Positions 43,178 through 51,900 are shown, numbered from the stretch's first letter. The stretch is DNA of 64,000 nucleotides from Faucicola osloensis_B (GCA_964211495.1 CAXORL010000001.1:186001-250000), one strand, 5' to 3'. Notes: generated from the sequence alone by a model not told the origin. Made by a program: numbers and translations.

Positions 43178-43201
43178 ACGATTGTGTAATCGTGGTTTTT
43201 T
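43178..43201 (+). terminator. Hairpin and T-run in the maoC leader
   Basis: ACGATT-GTGT-AATCGT is followed by GG and six T. AACC upstream (43167-43172) can extend the stem by pairing with GGTT. It lies after the CTATAGTC repeats and 35 bp before the maoC start, as an attenuator or sRNA terminator would. Confidence 0.5.
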
Positions 43202-43235
43202 ATGAAATTAATCAACAAGAACAAAAGGACGGACA

Positions 43236-43724
43236 ATGACAACTTTTAGTAATTTTACCTATGAGGAATTAACTATCGGGCAAACTGCCAGTATGACCCG
43301 CCAAGTGACCGCAGATGATGTCAAAGCATTTGCGCTTGTTACCCATGACTACAACCCTGCGCATCTCGATAATGAGTATGCCGAGCAAAGCCAGTTTAAA
43401 GGCGTGATTGCGCATGGTATGTGGACAGCCGGTCTATTATCAGCCTTGATTGGTACCAAATTTCCAGGCTTAGGGACAATTTATCTGAACCAAAGCTTGT
43501 CGTTCCGTCGTCCTGTGCATATCGATGATACCTTAACCGCGACCTTGACGGTGAAAAGTAAAGACGATAGCAAAAAATGGGTGGTGTTAGATTGCCAAGT
43601 GACCAATCAAGACGGTAAAGCGGTAGTGACAGGCGAAGCGCAAGTGATTCCCCCCACTGAAAAAAGCAGCCGTGAAGCGGTCAAATTAGACGATTTTACC
43701 CTGCGTCAAACCTTCACAGAATAA
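43236..43724 (+). CDS. MaoC-family (R)-specific enoyl-CoA hydratase
   Basis: The 162-residue hotdog-fold protein starts with TYEELTIGQTASMTRQVTADDVKAFALVTHDYNPAHLD, where Asp and His of the hydratase 2 motif are seen (DYNPAHLD), and continues FKGVIAHGMWTAGLLSALIG. This matches PhaJ-type (R)-specific enoyl-CoA hydratases or MaoC dehydratases acting on acyl-CoA or acyl-ACP. AAAAGGACGG precedes the ATG. It is bounded by hairpins on both sides, so it is monocistronic. Confidence 0.92.
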   Translation: MTTFSNFTYEELTIGQTASMTRQVTADDVKAFALVTHDYNPAHLDNEYAEQSQFKGVIAHGMWTAGLLSALIGTKFPGLGTIYLNQSLSFRRPVHIDDTLTATLTVKSKDDSKKWVVLDCQVTNQDGKAVVTGEAQVIPPTEKSSREAVKLDDFTLRQTFTE

Positions 43725-43789
43725 TCAGTCAGTATAGAATAGACAACATAGAAGTGTTCCACTTATTGATGACAATTATTTGCTACAAT

Positions 43790-43818
43790 AAAGCCAAGAA
43801 ATTTTTTGGCTTTTTTTT
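43790..43818 (+). terminator. Intrinsic terminator after maoC
   Basis: AGCCAA / TTGGCT followed by eight T. It lies 26 bp before ung. Confidence 0.85.
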
Positions 43819-43843
43819 ATAATTTTTTGGTAGCAGATAAACC

Positions 43844-44560
43844 ATGAAAACATTAACGCCTGAACAACAACAAGTTTTAGCCAATGTCAAAATGCCAGAC
43901 GATTGGAAGCACGCCTTGGCGACAGAACTAACGAGCAGCAATATGGATAAGATTCGCCAGTTTTTGCGAGATCAATATCATGCGCAAAAAGTGATTTATC
44001 CCTCGGGTAGTCAGATGTTCAATGCGTTTAATTTGACGCCTTTGTCGCAGGTGAAAGTCGTGATTTTGGGTCAAGACCCGTACCATGGTGCGGGACAAGC
44101 GATGGGGTTATCCTTTTCCGTGCCCAAAGCCATTCCCAAACCGCCGAGTCTACAAAATATTTTACGAGAGCTCGCCGCAGATTTGGGTATCGCGCCGTCA
44201 AAACATGGCGATTTGACCCATTGGGCAACCCAAGGGGTGCTGCTACTCAACAGTATGCTATCCGTAGAAGCAGGGCAGGCAGGCAGCCATCAGCGTATTG
44301 GCTGGGAAACGTTCACTGATGCGGTGATTGAGGCTGTCAATCAGCACTGCGAGCACTGTGTCTTTATCCTATGGGGGAGTTACGCACAGAAAAAAGGCCG
44401 TTTTATCGATACATCCAAGCATTTAATCATTACAGGCACGCATCCATCACCGCTTGGCGCCAATCGGGGTGGTTTTTTTGGCACGCGCCCTTTTTCCAAA
44501 GCCAATGATTATCTGATGGCGCACGGCAAAAGCCCGATAGATTGGCAGTTGCCACAGTAG
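43844..44560 (+). CDS. ung: Uracil-DNA glycosylase, family 1
   Basis: Ung removes uracil from DNA. The 238-residue protein has the water-activating motif VVILGQDPYHGAGQA (about 70-84), the FSVP stretch GLSFSVPKAIPKPPSL, LLLNSMLSVEAGQAGSHQ, and the DNA-intercalation motif HPSPLGANRGG (about 198). The usual residue in 'HPSPLSA' is Ser; here it is Gly. tadA follows after 16 bp and is probably co-transcribed. Confidence 0.96.
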   Translation: MKTLTPEQQQVLANVKMPDDWKHALATELTSSNMDKIRQFLRDQYHAQKVIYPSGSQMFNAFNLTPLSQVKVVILGQDPYHGAGQAMGLSFSVPKAIPKPPSLQNILRELAADLGIAPSKHGDLTHWATQGVLLLNSMLSVEAGQAGSHQRIGWETFTDAVIEAVNQHCEHCVFILWGSYAQKKGRFIDTSKHLIITGTHPSPLGANRGGFFGTRPFSKANDYLMAHGKSPIDWQLPQ

Positions 44561-44576
44561 TTTGGGTGGTATAAAA

Positions 44577-45140
44577 ATGAATGCAAGTGAGCATAACTGT
44601 TGTGAAAGCGGCTTTTGTGAAAAAGAATTTTGTGACACAGGCTTTTATGACAGCGATGACGCCTTTATGCAAGCGGCGCTTGACGTTGCAGCCGAGGGCG
44701 GACAGCAGGGGGAAGTACCAGTGGGTGCCGTGATTGTGCATCAAGGCACCATCATAGCCAAAGGCTACAATCAACCGATTTTAAGCCATGATGCCACTGC
44801 GCATGCCGAAATCGTGGCAATAAGGCAGGCATGTCAATATTTTGACAATTACCGCCTGCCAGCGGATTGTGAACTGTTTGTCACGCTTGAGCCTTGCACC
44901 ATGTGTCTAGGAGCGATTATTCACGCCAGAGTGTCGCGCTTGGTATTTGCAGCGACAGAGCCGAAAGCAGGCATGATTGTGAGCCAGCAGGATTTTAGCC
45001 AAGTGACGTTTTATAATCATTGTTTGAAAGTAGAACAAGGCGTAATGGCAGAGCAAAGTCGCGCGTTGTTGCAGGATTTTTTTCGCCATCGTCGTGAGCA
45101 AAAAAAACAAATACGCGAGCAGTTAAGGGCAAACCAATAA
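44577..45140 (+). CDS. tadA: tRNA-specific adenosine deaminase TadA
   Basis: TadA converts A34 to inosine in tRNA-Arg(ACG). The zinc-binding and catalytic motifs are HAEIVAI (about 75) and EPCTMCLGAI (about 106). The catalytic core starts at about residue 28 (DDAFMQAALDVAAEGG). Before it is an extra Cys- and Phe-rich N-terminus with CCESG, FCEKE, FCDTG and FYDSD blocks from a 15-bp repeat, which I do not know from other TadA proteins. ATG 44577 is preferred over TTG 44562. Internal starts would remove the extension. It follows ung. Confidence 0.94.
   Translation: MNASEHNCCESGFCEKEFCDTGFYDSDDAFMQAALDVAAEGGQQGEVPVGAVIVHQGTIIAKGYNQPILSHDATAHAEIVAIRQACQYFDNYRLPADCELFVTLEPCTMCLGAIIHARVSRLVFAATEPKAGMIVSQQDFSQVTFYNHCLKVEQGVMAEQSRALLQDFFRHRREQKKQIREQLRANQ
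44598..44657 (+). repeat. 15-bp tandem repeat at the 5' end of tadA, 4 units
   Basis: Units start at 44598, 44613, 44628 and 44643 and follow TTTTGTGAMASMGRM. They encode CCESG, FCEKE, FCDTG and FYDSD. Confidence 0.8.
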
Positions 45141-45186
45141 CCAATGAGTCTCTCAAAACCATTCTTTAAAATCAAAAACATTGGAT

Positions 45187-45213
45187 AAAAAAAGGCAACC
45201 CATCGGCTGCCTT
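45187..45213 (-). terminator. Intrinsic terminator after the HopJ-family gene
   Basis: AAGGCAACC / GGCTGCCTT, 9-bp stem with one mismatch. The T-run is on the minus strand (AAAAAAA before the stem on plus). Confidence 0.75.
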
Positions 45214-45264
45214 GTTTGACGCAAAAAACGGTTAGATTTTAAGAATTAAGGATATTAAATGATG

Positions 45265-45624
45265 TTATGACGCTTTTGGCGTTAAACAGTTACGCTGCAT
45301 TAAAAAGCCTTGCCAGCCAAAAAATCTAAAGTTACGGATATTGGCATGGTTTGTACCTTTTGGCTCTGCTTTAACACTGTCATAGTGCTCAGCAAACAGT
45401 TTTAGCGTATCTTGTTGGATCAAATGGTTGAGTAGCGCAAAGCCGAATACTTTCGCACTGCCTTCATTTTCGCCTGCCGAATTGTGCACTTCGCCATTGA
45501 CAAACTCAGTTGGGCGATAGTCATAGTAACTATCGATAGTAGCCAGTACGGAAGCAAAATCTAGCGATTTGTTTTCTAGTTTAGCTAATAGTTTTGATAG
45601 TTCTAGCTTATCAATAGCGCTCAT
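45265..45624 (-). CDS. HopJ type III effector family protein
   Basis: The 119-residue product matches the HopJ family: IDSYYDYRPTEFVNGEVHNSAGENEGSAKVFGFALL, then EHYDSVKAEPKGTNHANIRNFRFFGWQGF. Despite its name the family is widespread in non-pathogens and its function is unknown; no type III secretion genes are in the window. ATG 45622-45624 has GGAG 5 bp upstream and is preferred over 45657, which would overlap the csrA stop. It probably follows csrA in one transcript. Confidence 0.85.
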   Translation of the reverse strand: MSAIDKLELSKLLAKLENKSLDFASVLATIDSYYDYRPTEFVNGEVHNSAGENEGSAKVFGFALLNHLIQQDTLKLFAEHYDSVKAEPKGTNHANIRNFRFFGWQGFLMQRNCLTPKAS

Positions 45625-45656
45625 AGTTACTCCAAAAGTCAAAATAGCGACCATCA

Positions 45657-46097
45657 TTAACGATTAAAATAATCGTCCTCAAACGGATCAAAAGCTGGGT
45701 TAAAATTATTGTTGGTCTGACCAAAACCGCGGTTTTCCACACGGTTTTCTAAATGACGCATTTGCTGACCGCTGTTGCGCGGTTGAGAGGGTTTACTGCG
45801 CTCTTGGGAAAAGGCCTCATGATTGGCTACCCCAAAACCACTGCGGTCTTGACCCATTCTATCATGGGCGGCAAAATCGACTGGGTGAGTATCATAACCC
45901 ATGCGTTCGTGCCCAGTCCGTTCATGCCCAGTTCGTTCATGCAAAATTCTTTGATAAATCTCTTCACGGTGTACAGCAATGTCTTTTGGTGCATTGACGC
46001 CCAGTCTGACTTGGTTACCTTTTACACCCAGTACGGTGACACTGACTTCGTCACCGATCATTAACGTTTCGCCAACACGGCGAGTCAAAATTAACAT
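45657..46097 (-). CDS. csrA: Carbon storage regulator CsrA with long C-terminal extension
   Basis: CsrA binds GGA motifs in mRNA leaders and controls translation. The first 55 or so residues are a normal CsrA (MLILTRRVGETLMIGDEV, GVKGNQVRLGVNAPKDIAVHREEIYQRI). The remaining 90 or so residues are a low-complexity, Arg/Gly/His/Asn-rich tail with HERTG repeats. CsrA is usually about 61-67 residues. Longer CsrA proteins occur in Moraxellaceae, but this tail is long. A strong AAGGAG precedes the ATG. It sits downstream of lysC and alaS, as in relatives. Confidence 0.94.
   Translation of the reverse strand: MLILTRRVGETLMIGDEVSVTVLGVKGNQVRLGVNAPKDIAVHREEIYQRILHERTGHERTGHERMGYDTHPVDFAAHDRMGQDRSGFGVANHEAFSQERSKPSQPRNSGQQMRHLENRVENRGFGQTNNNFNPAFDPFEDDYFNR
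45904..45948 (-). repeat. 15-bp tandem repeat in the csrA tail, 3 units
   Basis: Units 45904-45918, 45919-45933 and 45934-45948 encode HERTG-type pentapeptides on the minus strand. Further degenerate copies (HDRMG, QDRSG) follow. Confidence 0.75.
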
Positions 46098-46187
46098 GCG
46101 TCACACTCCTTATGTCGCAACAAGTACCATCAATGTCCTATGATGATTCAACGATAAATTAGCTAAATTCGTCAAATATATTATCAT

Positions 46188-46207
46188 GTATCATTGCCCA
46201 ATGATAC
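46188..46207. promoter_or_regulatory. Perfect 20-bp palindrome upstream of csrA
   Basis: GTATCATTG-CC-CAATGATAC has 9-bp arms and a 2-bp centre. The short centre fits a protein operator better than an RNA hairpin. The position is compatible with control of csrA. Confidence 0.65.
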
Positions 46208-46351
46208 GTTAAAGACAGACTGCAAGGGCATAATTTAAGCCAACTCATCATGCTTGGCGGCTATTTGCCAACAGTCAAAATAGGCATTGAGGGATCAGTT
46301 GCGTTTGTGCCCAATAAACTAGATGCCATTATAAACGAAATGCGGAAGTAA

Positions 46352-46390
46352 AAAAAAGGTTAACACCCGCAAAACGCGGATATTAACCTC
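46352..46390 (-). terminator. Intrinsic terminator after lysC
   Basis: AGGTTAA / TTAACCT plus an inner CCGC / GCGG pairing. The minus-strand T-run lies at 46352-46358. Confidence 0.8.
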
Positions 46391-46415
46391 GTTTTTGTGG
46401 AGAATTACAAATTTC

Positions 46416-47699
46416 TTATAATCCAGCAACCTTGCTTTCACCGTCTTCACGGTCAAGACCAAAAGCGGTATGTAACGCTTTAACCGCTTTTTCCAGTTGT
46501 TCTTCTTGAATCAGTACCGAGATTTTGATTTCGCTGGTAGAAATCATTTGGATATTGATGTTGTTTTCTGCCAGTGTTTCAAACATTTTGCTTGCCACAC
46601 CTGCATGTGAACGCATCCCAACACCCACCAGTGATACTTTAACCACTTTGTTATTGCTCACGATTTCTTTGCCGCCAATCTCAGCAAGATTGTCACCTAA
46701 AATCGCTAGGGTTTTATCAAAGTCACCACGGTTAACGGTAAAGGTAAAGTCGGTCAATCCGTTTTCTGCGATGTTTTGGATAATCATATCGATTTCGATA
46801 TTGGCAGCACTGATTGGGCTTAAAATCGATGATGCAATACCAGGACGATCAGGCACTGCTAAGATAGAGACTTTAGCTTCGTCACGGTTAAAGGCGATGC
46901 CCGAAATAATTGGTTGTTCCATGCTGTCTCCCTCATCGGTGGTAATTAATGTACCTACATTCTTTTTAAAATCATCATCGAATTTACCATCGGCGTTTTC
47001 ATCAAAACTGGATAAAACACGCAGTGGTACTTGGTATTTGCCGGCAAATTCAACCGAGCGAATTTGCAACACTTTTGAGCCAAGGCTTGCCATTTCTAGC
47101 ATTTCTTCAAAGGTAATTTTTGATAATTTTTTGGCTTTCGGTGTCACCCGTGGGTCAGTAGTATACACGCCGTCGACATCGGTATAGATTTGACATTCAT
47201 CGGCAGATAGGGCAGCAGCCAATGCAACCCCGGTGGTGTCCGAGCCACCACGACCTAAGGTGTTGATGTCACCTTTTTCATCCACCCCTTGGAAACCCGC
47301 CACCACAACGACCATGCCAGCATCGAGTGCGGCACGAAGCTGACTATCATCGATGTGTTGAATACGGGCTTTGGTATGGCTATCATCGGTACGAATCGCC
47401 ACTTGTCCACCCGTCATTGACTTGGCGCTCACACCGATTTCATTTAATGCCATAGCAAGTAAAGAAATCGATACTTGCTCACCGGTTGACACCATTTGGT
47501 CGTATTCACGAGCGTTTGGCTCTTTACTGATTTGACGTGCCAAATCAATCAAGCGATTGGTCTCGCCACTCATGGCAGAGACGACAACCACCACTTGATG
47601 ACCATTATCATGCCAACGTTTGACGCGCTGTGCCACATTTTTGATACGTTCGACACTACCCATCGACGTACCACCGTATTTTTGTACGATTAAAGCCAT
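46416..47699 (-). CDS. lysC: Aspartate kinase
   Basis: LysC phosphorylates aspartate, the first step to lysine, threonine and methionine. The 427-residue product has the kinase domain (IVQKYGGTSMGSVERI at the start, GRGGSDTTGVALAAAL, YTDVDGVYTTDPR). Two C-terminal ACT domains follow (about 270-410), which bind feedback inhibitors such as lysine and threonine. The single-domain length shows it is not fused to homoserine dehydrogenase. ATG 47697-47699 is chosen over TTG 47705. csrA follows after its own terminator, alaS lies upstream beyond yghU. Confidence 0.96.
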   Translation of the reverse strand: MALIVQKYGGTSMGSVERIKNVAQRVKRWHDNGHQVVVVVSAMSGETNRLIDLARQISKEPNAREYDQMVSTGEQVSISLLAMALNEIGVSAKSMTGGQVAIRTDDSHTKARIQHIDDSQLRAALDAGMVVVVAGFQGVDEKGDINTLGRGGSDTTGVALAAALSADECQIYTDVDGVYTTDPRVTPKAKKLSKITFEEMLEMASLGSKVLQIRSVEFAGKYQVPLRVLSSFDENADGKFDDDFKKNVGTLITTDEGDSMEQPIISGIAFNRDEAKVSILAVPDRPGIASSILSPISAANIEIDMIIQNIAENGLTDFTFTVNRGDFDKTLAILGDNLAEIGGKEIVSNNKVVKVSLVGVGMRSHAGVASKMFETLAENNINIQMISTSEIKISVLIQEEQLEKAVKALHTAFGLDREDGESKVAGL

Positions 47700-47926
47700 T
47701 GTCAATACACCCTATAATATCGTGCACGTTGTTTGAATCGCTACCCAAGACTTGCCATACCAAGTGCCTGATCGATTACTTAGCAGACTGTTTACAATGT
47801 CACGAAACGTAAATTAAACGGTACTTTATACCATATTTCCCAATTTTTGGGCAAGGCAAAATTGCCAAAAATCCCCAAATGACTGGCTGAAAATTGGATG
47901 GGTACGGTGAACAAAACGTTATCAGT

Positions 47927-48718
47927 TTAGGCAATTGGTTGTAGGGGTAAGGTTACAGCGCGTTGTACGGCAGGGCGGTCATGCAGGTTTTTTGCCCAGC
48001 GTTGTAGATGGGTATAGTTTTGCACTTGTAAAAACTCGCCAGCGTTATACAATTTGCCCAGTGCCAACTGACCATACCATGCCCAAATCGCCATATCCGC
48101 GATACTGTAGTCATTACCTACCATAAATGTGTGAGTCGCTAAATGTTGGTCAAGTAAATCTAATTGGCGTTTGGTTTCCATGGTAAAGCGATTGATGGCA
48201 TATTCAAACTTCTCTGGGGCATACGCATAAAAATGCCCAAAGCCGCCACCGACATACGGCGCAGCGCCCATTTGCCAAAACAACCATGACAGACATTCGG
48301 CACGTTTGGCGGTTTCTGCTGGGATAAACTGCCCAAACTTTTCGGCAAGGTATAGCAAAATAGCCCCTGATTCGAACAGTTTAATCGGTGGATTAACGCT
48401 GTTATCCACCAGTGCAGGGATTTTTGAATTGGGATTGATGTCAACAAAATCTGAGCCAAATTGGTCGCCACTCATGATGTCGATTTTGTAGGCGTCATAC
48501 TGTGCGCCTTCAATACCAAGCTCTGCCAATTCTTCAAGTAATATATTGATTTTGATACCGTTTGGGGTGTTTAAGCTGTAAAGCTGCAAAGGGTTGTTAC
48601 CAATCGGCAAGTATTGCTCGTGGGTTGCTCCTGCGGTGGGGCGGTTGGTACTGGCAAATTTGCCACCGTTTTGGCTATCGTTTGTCCAAATTTTTGGGGG
48701 CTGATAATGATTGTCCAT
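47927..48718 (-). CDS. yghU: Glutathione S-transferase family protein, YghU-like
   Basis: YghU is a GST-fold protein with disulfide-bond reductase activity on glutathionyl substrates. The 263-residue product has the YghU N-terminal extension (NRPTAGATHEQYLPIGNNPLQLYSLNTPNGIKINILLEEL), the thioredoxin-fold half with INPNSKIPALVD and LFESGAILLYLAEKF, and the all-helical half with the N-capping motif YSIADMAIW. It lies between lysC and alaS, an insertion relative to the usual alaS-lysC order. Function is inferred from the family. Confidence 0.92.
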   Translation of the reverse strand: MDNHYQPPKIWTNDSQNGGKFASTNRPTAGATHEQYLPIGNNPLQLYSLNTPNGIKINILLEELAELGIEGAQYDAYKIDIMSGDQFGSDFVDINPNSKIPALVDNSVNPPIKLFESGAILLYLAEKFGQFIPAETAKRAECLSWLFWQMGAAPYVGGGFGHFYAYAPEKFEYAINRFTMETKRQLDLLDQHLATHTFMVGNDYSIADMAIWAWYGQLALGKLYNAGEFLQVQNYTHLQRWAKNLHDRPAVQRAVTLPLQPIA

Positions 48719-48950
48719 GATGTTTCCTTGTGGATTATGAGTGTTTTAAAGCGCTAGGCGTGTTTTAAAGCTATAAGAAGCGTGATTTAAAGCTTCGTTG
48801 GTTGATAAGATGCTAGATGCAATTATAGAGATGATTCTACACAATGTGCTTTAGGTTTTATGATACCGAATGTTTGGCTAAAGTAAATGGCGCTTTGATT
48901 AAGCCTGATTAAACGCATGCCTTATATAGCCGCATAAAAAATAACCCCAT

Positions 48951-48992
48951 AAAAAAAGCCGAATAAGTCATATAAGTCATTCGGCGTTTTTT
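48951..48992. terminator. Intrinsic terminator after alaS
   Basis: GCCGAAT (48958-48964) / ATTCGGC (48979-48985) with T-runs on both strands. The loop contains ATAAGTCAT twice. Confidence 0.85.
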
Positions 48993-49006
48993 AGGTGTAG
49001 TTTTAA

Positions 49007-51679
49007 TTAGGCAAGTCGCTCAGCCAACCAATTTGGTAGCGCTGCTAATACGGCTGGCAATCCTGCGACATCACTTGCGCCGCCTTGGGCAAAGTCAGGT
49101 TTACCGCCGCCTTTACCGCCCAATTGTTCACTTAAGTGTTTGATGATATCGCCCGCTTTGATTTTGCTCGTTAAGTCTTTGCCGACACTGGCAGTCAGCG
49201 CAATTTTATCGTCAGCCACGCCCGCGAGCACCACGATGCCATCATGCAATTTTGACTTCATGTCATCGGCAATCGTGCGTAATGCTTTACCATCCATGCC
49301 TTGTAAGCTTGCAATTAGCACTTTTCGTCCATTGATATCTTGCACATTGTTGATTAAGTCTTTGGCTTGGCTGCTGGCCAATTTTTGCTGCAAACGCTCA
49401 AGCTGTTTTTCAAGGTCGCGTGTTTTGTCGGTCATTTGATTGACACGGTCGGCGATTTCGTCGCGTTTGGCTTTGAGCTGGCTGCCAAGTTGATTGAGCT
49501 GTTTTTCACCTTGCTGCACATATTTGACTGCGCCCATGCCTGTCACCGCTTCGATACGGCGAATGCCTGCCGCGATACCTTGCTCACTGACGATTTTGAA
49601 TAAGCCGATATCACCCGTGCGTTGTACATGCAGACCACCACATAGCTCGATGGAGAAAGGCTTGCCGTCTTTATCTATCGTACCCATCGACAATACGCGA
49701 ACCGTGTCACCATATTTTTCACCAAACAGTGCCATCGCGCCTTTGTCTTGCGCTTGCGCCATGCTGAGCATTTCTACAGTGGCAGGTTGGTTGGCAAGGA
49801 TTTGTTGGTTAACGATGTTTTCAATGGTGATAATGTCTTGCTCAGTCAAGGCTTTGTCATACGAGAAGTCAAAACGCAACACCTCACTATTGACCAATGA
49901 CCCTTTTTGGGTGACGCCTGTACCAAGATGCTCACGAAGGGCGGCATGCAGTAGGTGAGTGGCGGAGTGGTTTTTGGCACTCATGGCGCGTACTTGGCTT
50001 GCGACGCGTGCTTCGCTTGACTGACCCTGGCGGATACTGCCCATTTTGACCACGCCATGATGGATGATGGCTTGACCAGATTTTTTGGTGTCTTGGACTT
50101 CAAATACGCCGGTTTCGGTTTGGATGTCACCCAGTTCTCCCGCTTGACCACCGCCTTCAGCATAAAAAGGCGTTGCCGCTAATACGATGACCCCTTCATC
50201 ACCCTCCTGCAATTCTTCAGCCGATTTGCCTTCAAGATATAAATGGGTGATGGTGCTGCTGTGTTCTGCTTTGTCATACCCCAAAAATTCAGTAGCACTG
50301 TCAACTTGAATCAATTGGTTGTAATCAACGCCAAATTTACCTGCTTCACGGGCGCGGGCGCGTTGCTGCGCCATGCCTTGCTCAAAACCGGCTTCATCAA
50401 TGCTGATGTCGCGTTCGCGCACGATATCGGCAGTCAAATCGGCAGGGAAACCATACGTGTCATACAGTTTAAACACCGTTGCACCCGACAACGTATCGCC
50501 AGATTTTAAGTTATCTAATTCTTGGGATAGCAGTTTGAGACCTTGTGATAAGGTTTTGGCAAATTGCTCTTCTTCTTTTAAGATGGCTTGCTCAATGTTA
50601 GCTTGTTGTTCCCGAAGCTGTGGGTAGGCATCACCCATGATTTGAGCCAGTGGCGCGACGAGCTTATAAAAGAAGTTGTCATTAGCTCCTAATTTGTTGC
50701 CATGACGAACCGCGCGGCGGATGATACGACGCAGCACATAACCACGACCTTCATTGCTTGGCAGTACGCCATCTGCAATTAAGAAGGAAACCGAGCGGAT
50801 ATGGTCGGCAAGCACTTTGAGTGATGGCTCAGACTGTAAGTCGATATCGTTTGGCAAGCCAATCACTTGCGCCGCGTGCTGCATGAGATGGGTAAATATA
50901 TCGATTTCATAGTTGCTATGCACGCCTTGCATGATAGCGCTGATACGCTCTAAACCCATTCCGGTATCGACACTTGGCGCAGGCAATTTTTCAAGAGTGC
51001 CGTCTTTTTGGCGGTTAAACTGCATAAAGACGTTGTTCCAAATCTCGACAAAACGGTCGCCGTCTTCTTCAGGTGTGCCTGGCAGACCGCCCCAAATATG
51101 CTCGCCGTGGTCATAAAATACTTCGGTACAAGGACCACAAGGACCTGTGTCACCCATTGCCCAAAAGTTATCCGATTGGTATTGACCGCCTTTATTATCA
51201 CCAATGCGGATGATACGCTCGGCAGGCAAGCCCACCACGTTATGCCAAATATCAAAGGCTTCATCATCGGTGTGATACACCGTCACGTAAAGTTTATCTT
51301 TGGGTAATCCAAGCCACTTATCCAATGTCAAAAACTCCCAACAAAATGGGATGGCTTGTTGTTTAAAATAATCGCCAAACGAAAAATTACCAAGCATCTC
51401 AAAAAACGTATGGTGACGCGCAGTATAGCCGACGTTGTCAAGGTCATTGTGTTTACCACCTGCGCGCACACATTTTTGCGACGATACCGCACGTTTATAA
51501 TCGCGTTTGTCTATCCCTAAGAACACATCTTTAAATTGGTTCATACCGGCATTGGTGAATAGCAGGGTAGGGTCATTGTGTGGGACTAGGCTCGATGATG
51601 CCACTGGGGTATGACCATTTTCGGCAAAATAATTGATAAAAGCTTGACGTATATCGGCTGAAGAAAACGGACGGCTCAC
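49007..51679 (-). CDS. alaS: Alanyl-tRNA synthetase
   Basis: AlaRS charges tRNA-Ala. The 890-residue protein contains the class II catalytic domain (VASSSLVPHNDPTLLFTNAGMNQFKDVFLG at the start, then GDTGPCGPCTEV). The editing domain carries the zinc-binding residues HSATHLLHAALR and CGGLHV. A C-terminal coiled coil and DHHA1 domain follow (GKGGGKPDFAQGGASD). Start is GTG at 51677-51679, backed by a strong AAGGAG 7 bp upstream. Confidence 0.97.
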   Translation of the reverse strand: MSRPFSSADIRQAFINYFAENGHTPVASSSLVPHNDPTLLFTNAGMNQFKDVFLGIDKRDYKRAVSSQKCVRAGGKHNDLDNVGYTARHHTFFEMLGNFSFGDYFKQQAIPFCWEFLTLDKWLGLPKDKLYVTVYHTDDEAFDIWHNVVGLPAERIIRIGDNKGGQYQSDNFWAMGDTGPCGPCTEVFYDHGEHIWGGLPGTPEEDGDRFVEIWNNVFMQFNRQKDGTLEKLPAPSVDTGMGLERISAIMQGVHSNYEIDIFTHLMQHAAQVIGLPNDIDLQSEPSLKVLADHIRSVSFLIADGVLPSNEGRGYVLRRIIRRAVRHGNKLGANDNFFYKLVAPLAQIMGDAYPQLREQQANIEQAILKEEEQFAKTLSQGLKLLSQELDNLKSGDTLSGATVFKLYDTYGFPADLTADIVRERDISIDEAGFEQGMAQQRARAREAGKFGVDYNQLIQVDSATEFLGYDKAEHSSTITHLYLEGKSAEELQEGDEGVIVLAATPFYAEGGGQAGELGDIQTETGVFEVQDTKKSGQAIIHHGVVKMGSIRQGQSSEARVASQVRAMSAKNHSATHLLHAALREHLGTGVTQKGSLVNSEVLRFDFSYDKALTEQDIITIENIVNQQILANQPATVEMLSMAQAQDKGAMALFGEKYGDTVRVLSMGTIDKDGKPFSIELCGGLHVQRTGDIGLFKIVSEQGIAAGIRRIEAVTGMGAVKYVQQGEKQLNQLGSQLKAKRDEIADRVNQMTDKTRDLEKQLERLQQKLASSQAKDLINNVQDINGRKVLIASLQGMDGKALRTIADDMKSKLHDGIVVLAGVADDKIALTASVGKDLTSKIKAGDIIKHLSEQLGGKGGGKPDFAQGGASDVAGLPAVLAALPNWLAERLA

Positions 51680-51865
51680 AGCGGCTCCTTAAGAGTTTTC
51701 AAAATTAAATTTGGCATATATTATCAAAAAAATGTAAACATTGTATTTTAGCAGAATTCATTCGATGTGGATAATGCTTTTATAAATCGCACCTTTTATA
51801 AAACACAAATGGCATCTAAAACCGTGGGTGTAAAGTATGAGGCTTGCAACGTTTTTCATGGCGCT

Positions 51866-51900
51866 AAAAAAAAGACCGATAAGTGCCATCGATCTTTTTT
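51866..51900 (-). terminator. Intrinsic terminator after ilvD
   Basis: AAAAGACCGAT / ATCGATCTTTT with one mismatch and a 7-nt loop; T-runs on both strands. Confidence 0.75.

Larger units (their letters stand above)
42699..43235. other. 537-bp divergent regulatory region between nrdA and maoC
   Basis: It holds a palindrome (42886-42902), a repeat of AAAAATTTGTAATT at about 42965 and 43073, a doubled CTATAGTC (43148-43155, 43159-43166) and a hairpin before maoC. Two NrdR-box-like elements (GTATATAGC about 42865 and CTATATCTA about 42920) are not at the usual spacing. No ORF is supported. Confidence 0.55.
46098..46415. other. 318-bp region between csrA and lysC
   Basis: It holds the lysC terminator, a 20-bp perfect palindrome 91 bp upstream of csrA, and an AT-rich stretch that probably includes the csrA promoter. 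No ORF is supported. Confidence 0.6.

Noticed and set aside
45265..45624. Type III secretion effector role for the HopJ-family protein
   Set aside because: The family is common in non-pathogens and no secretion genes are present in the window; the name is historical.
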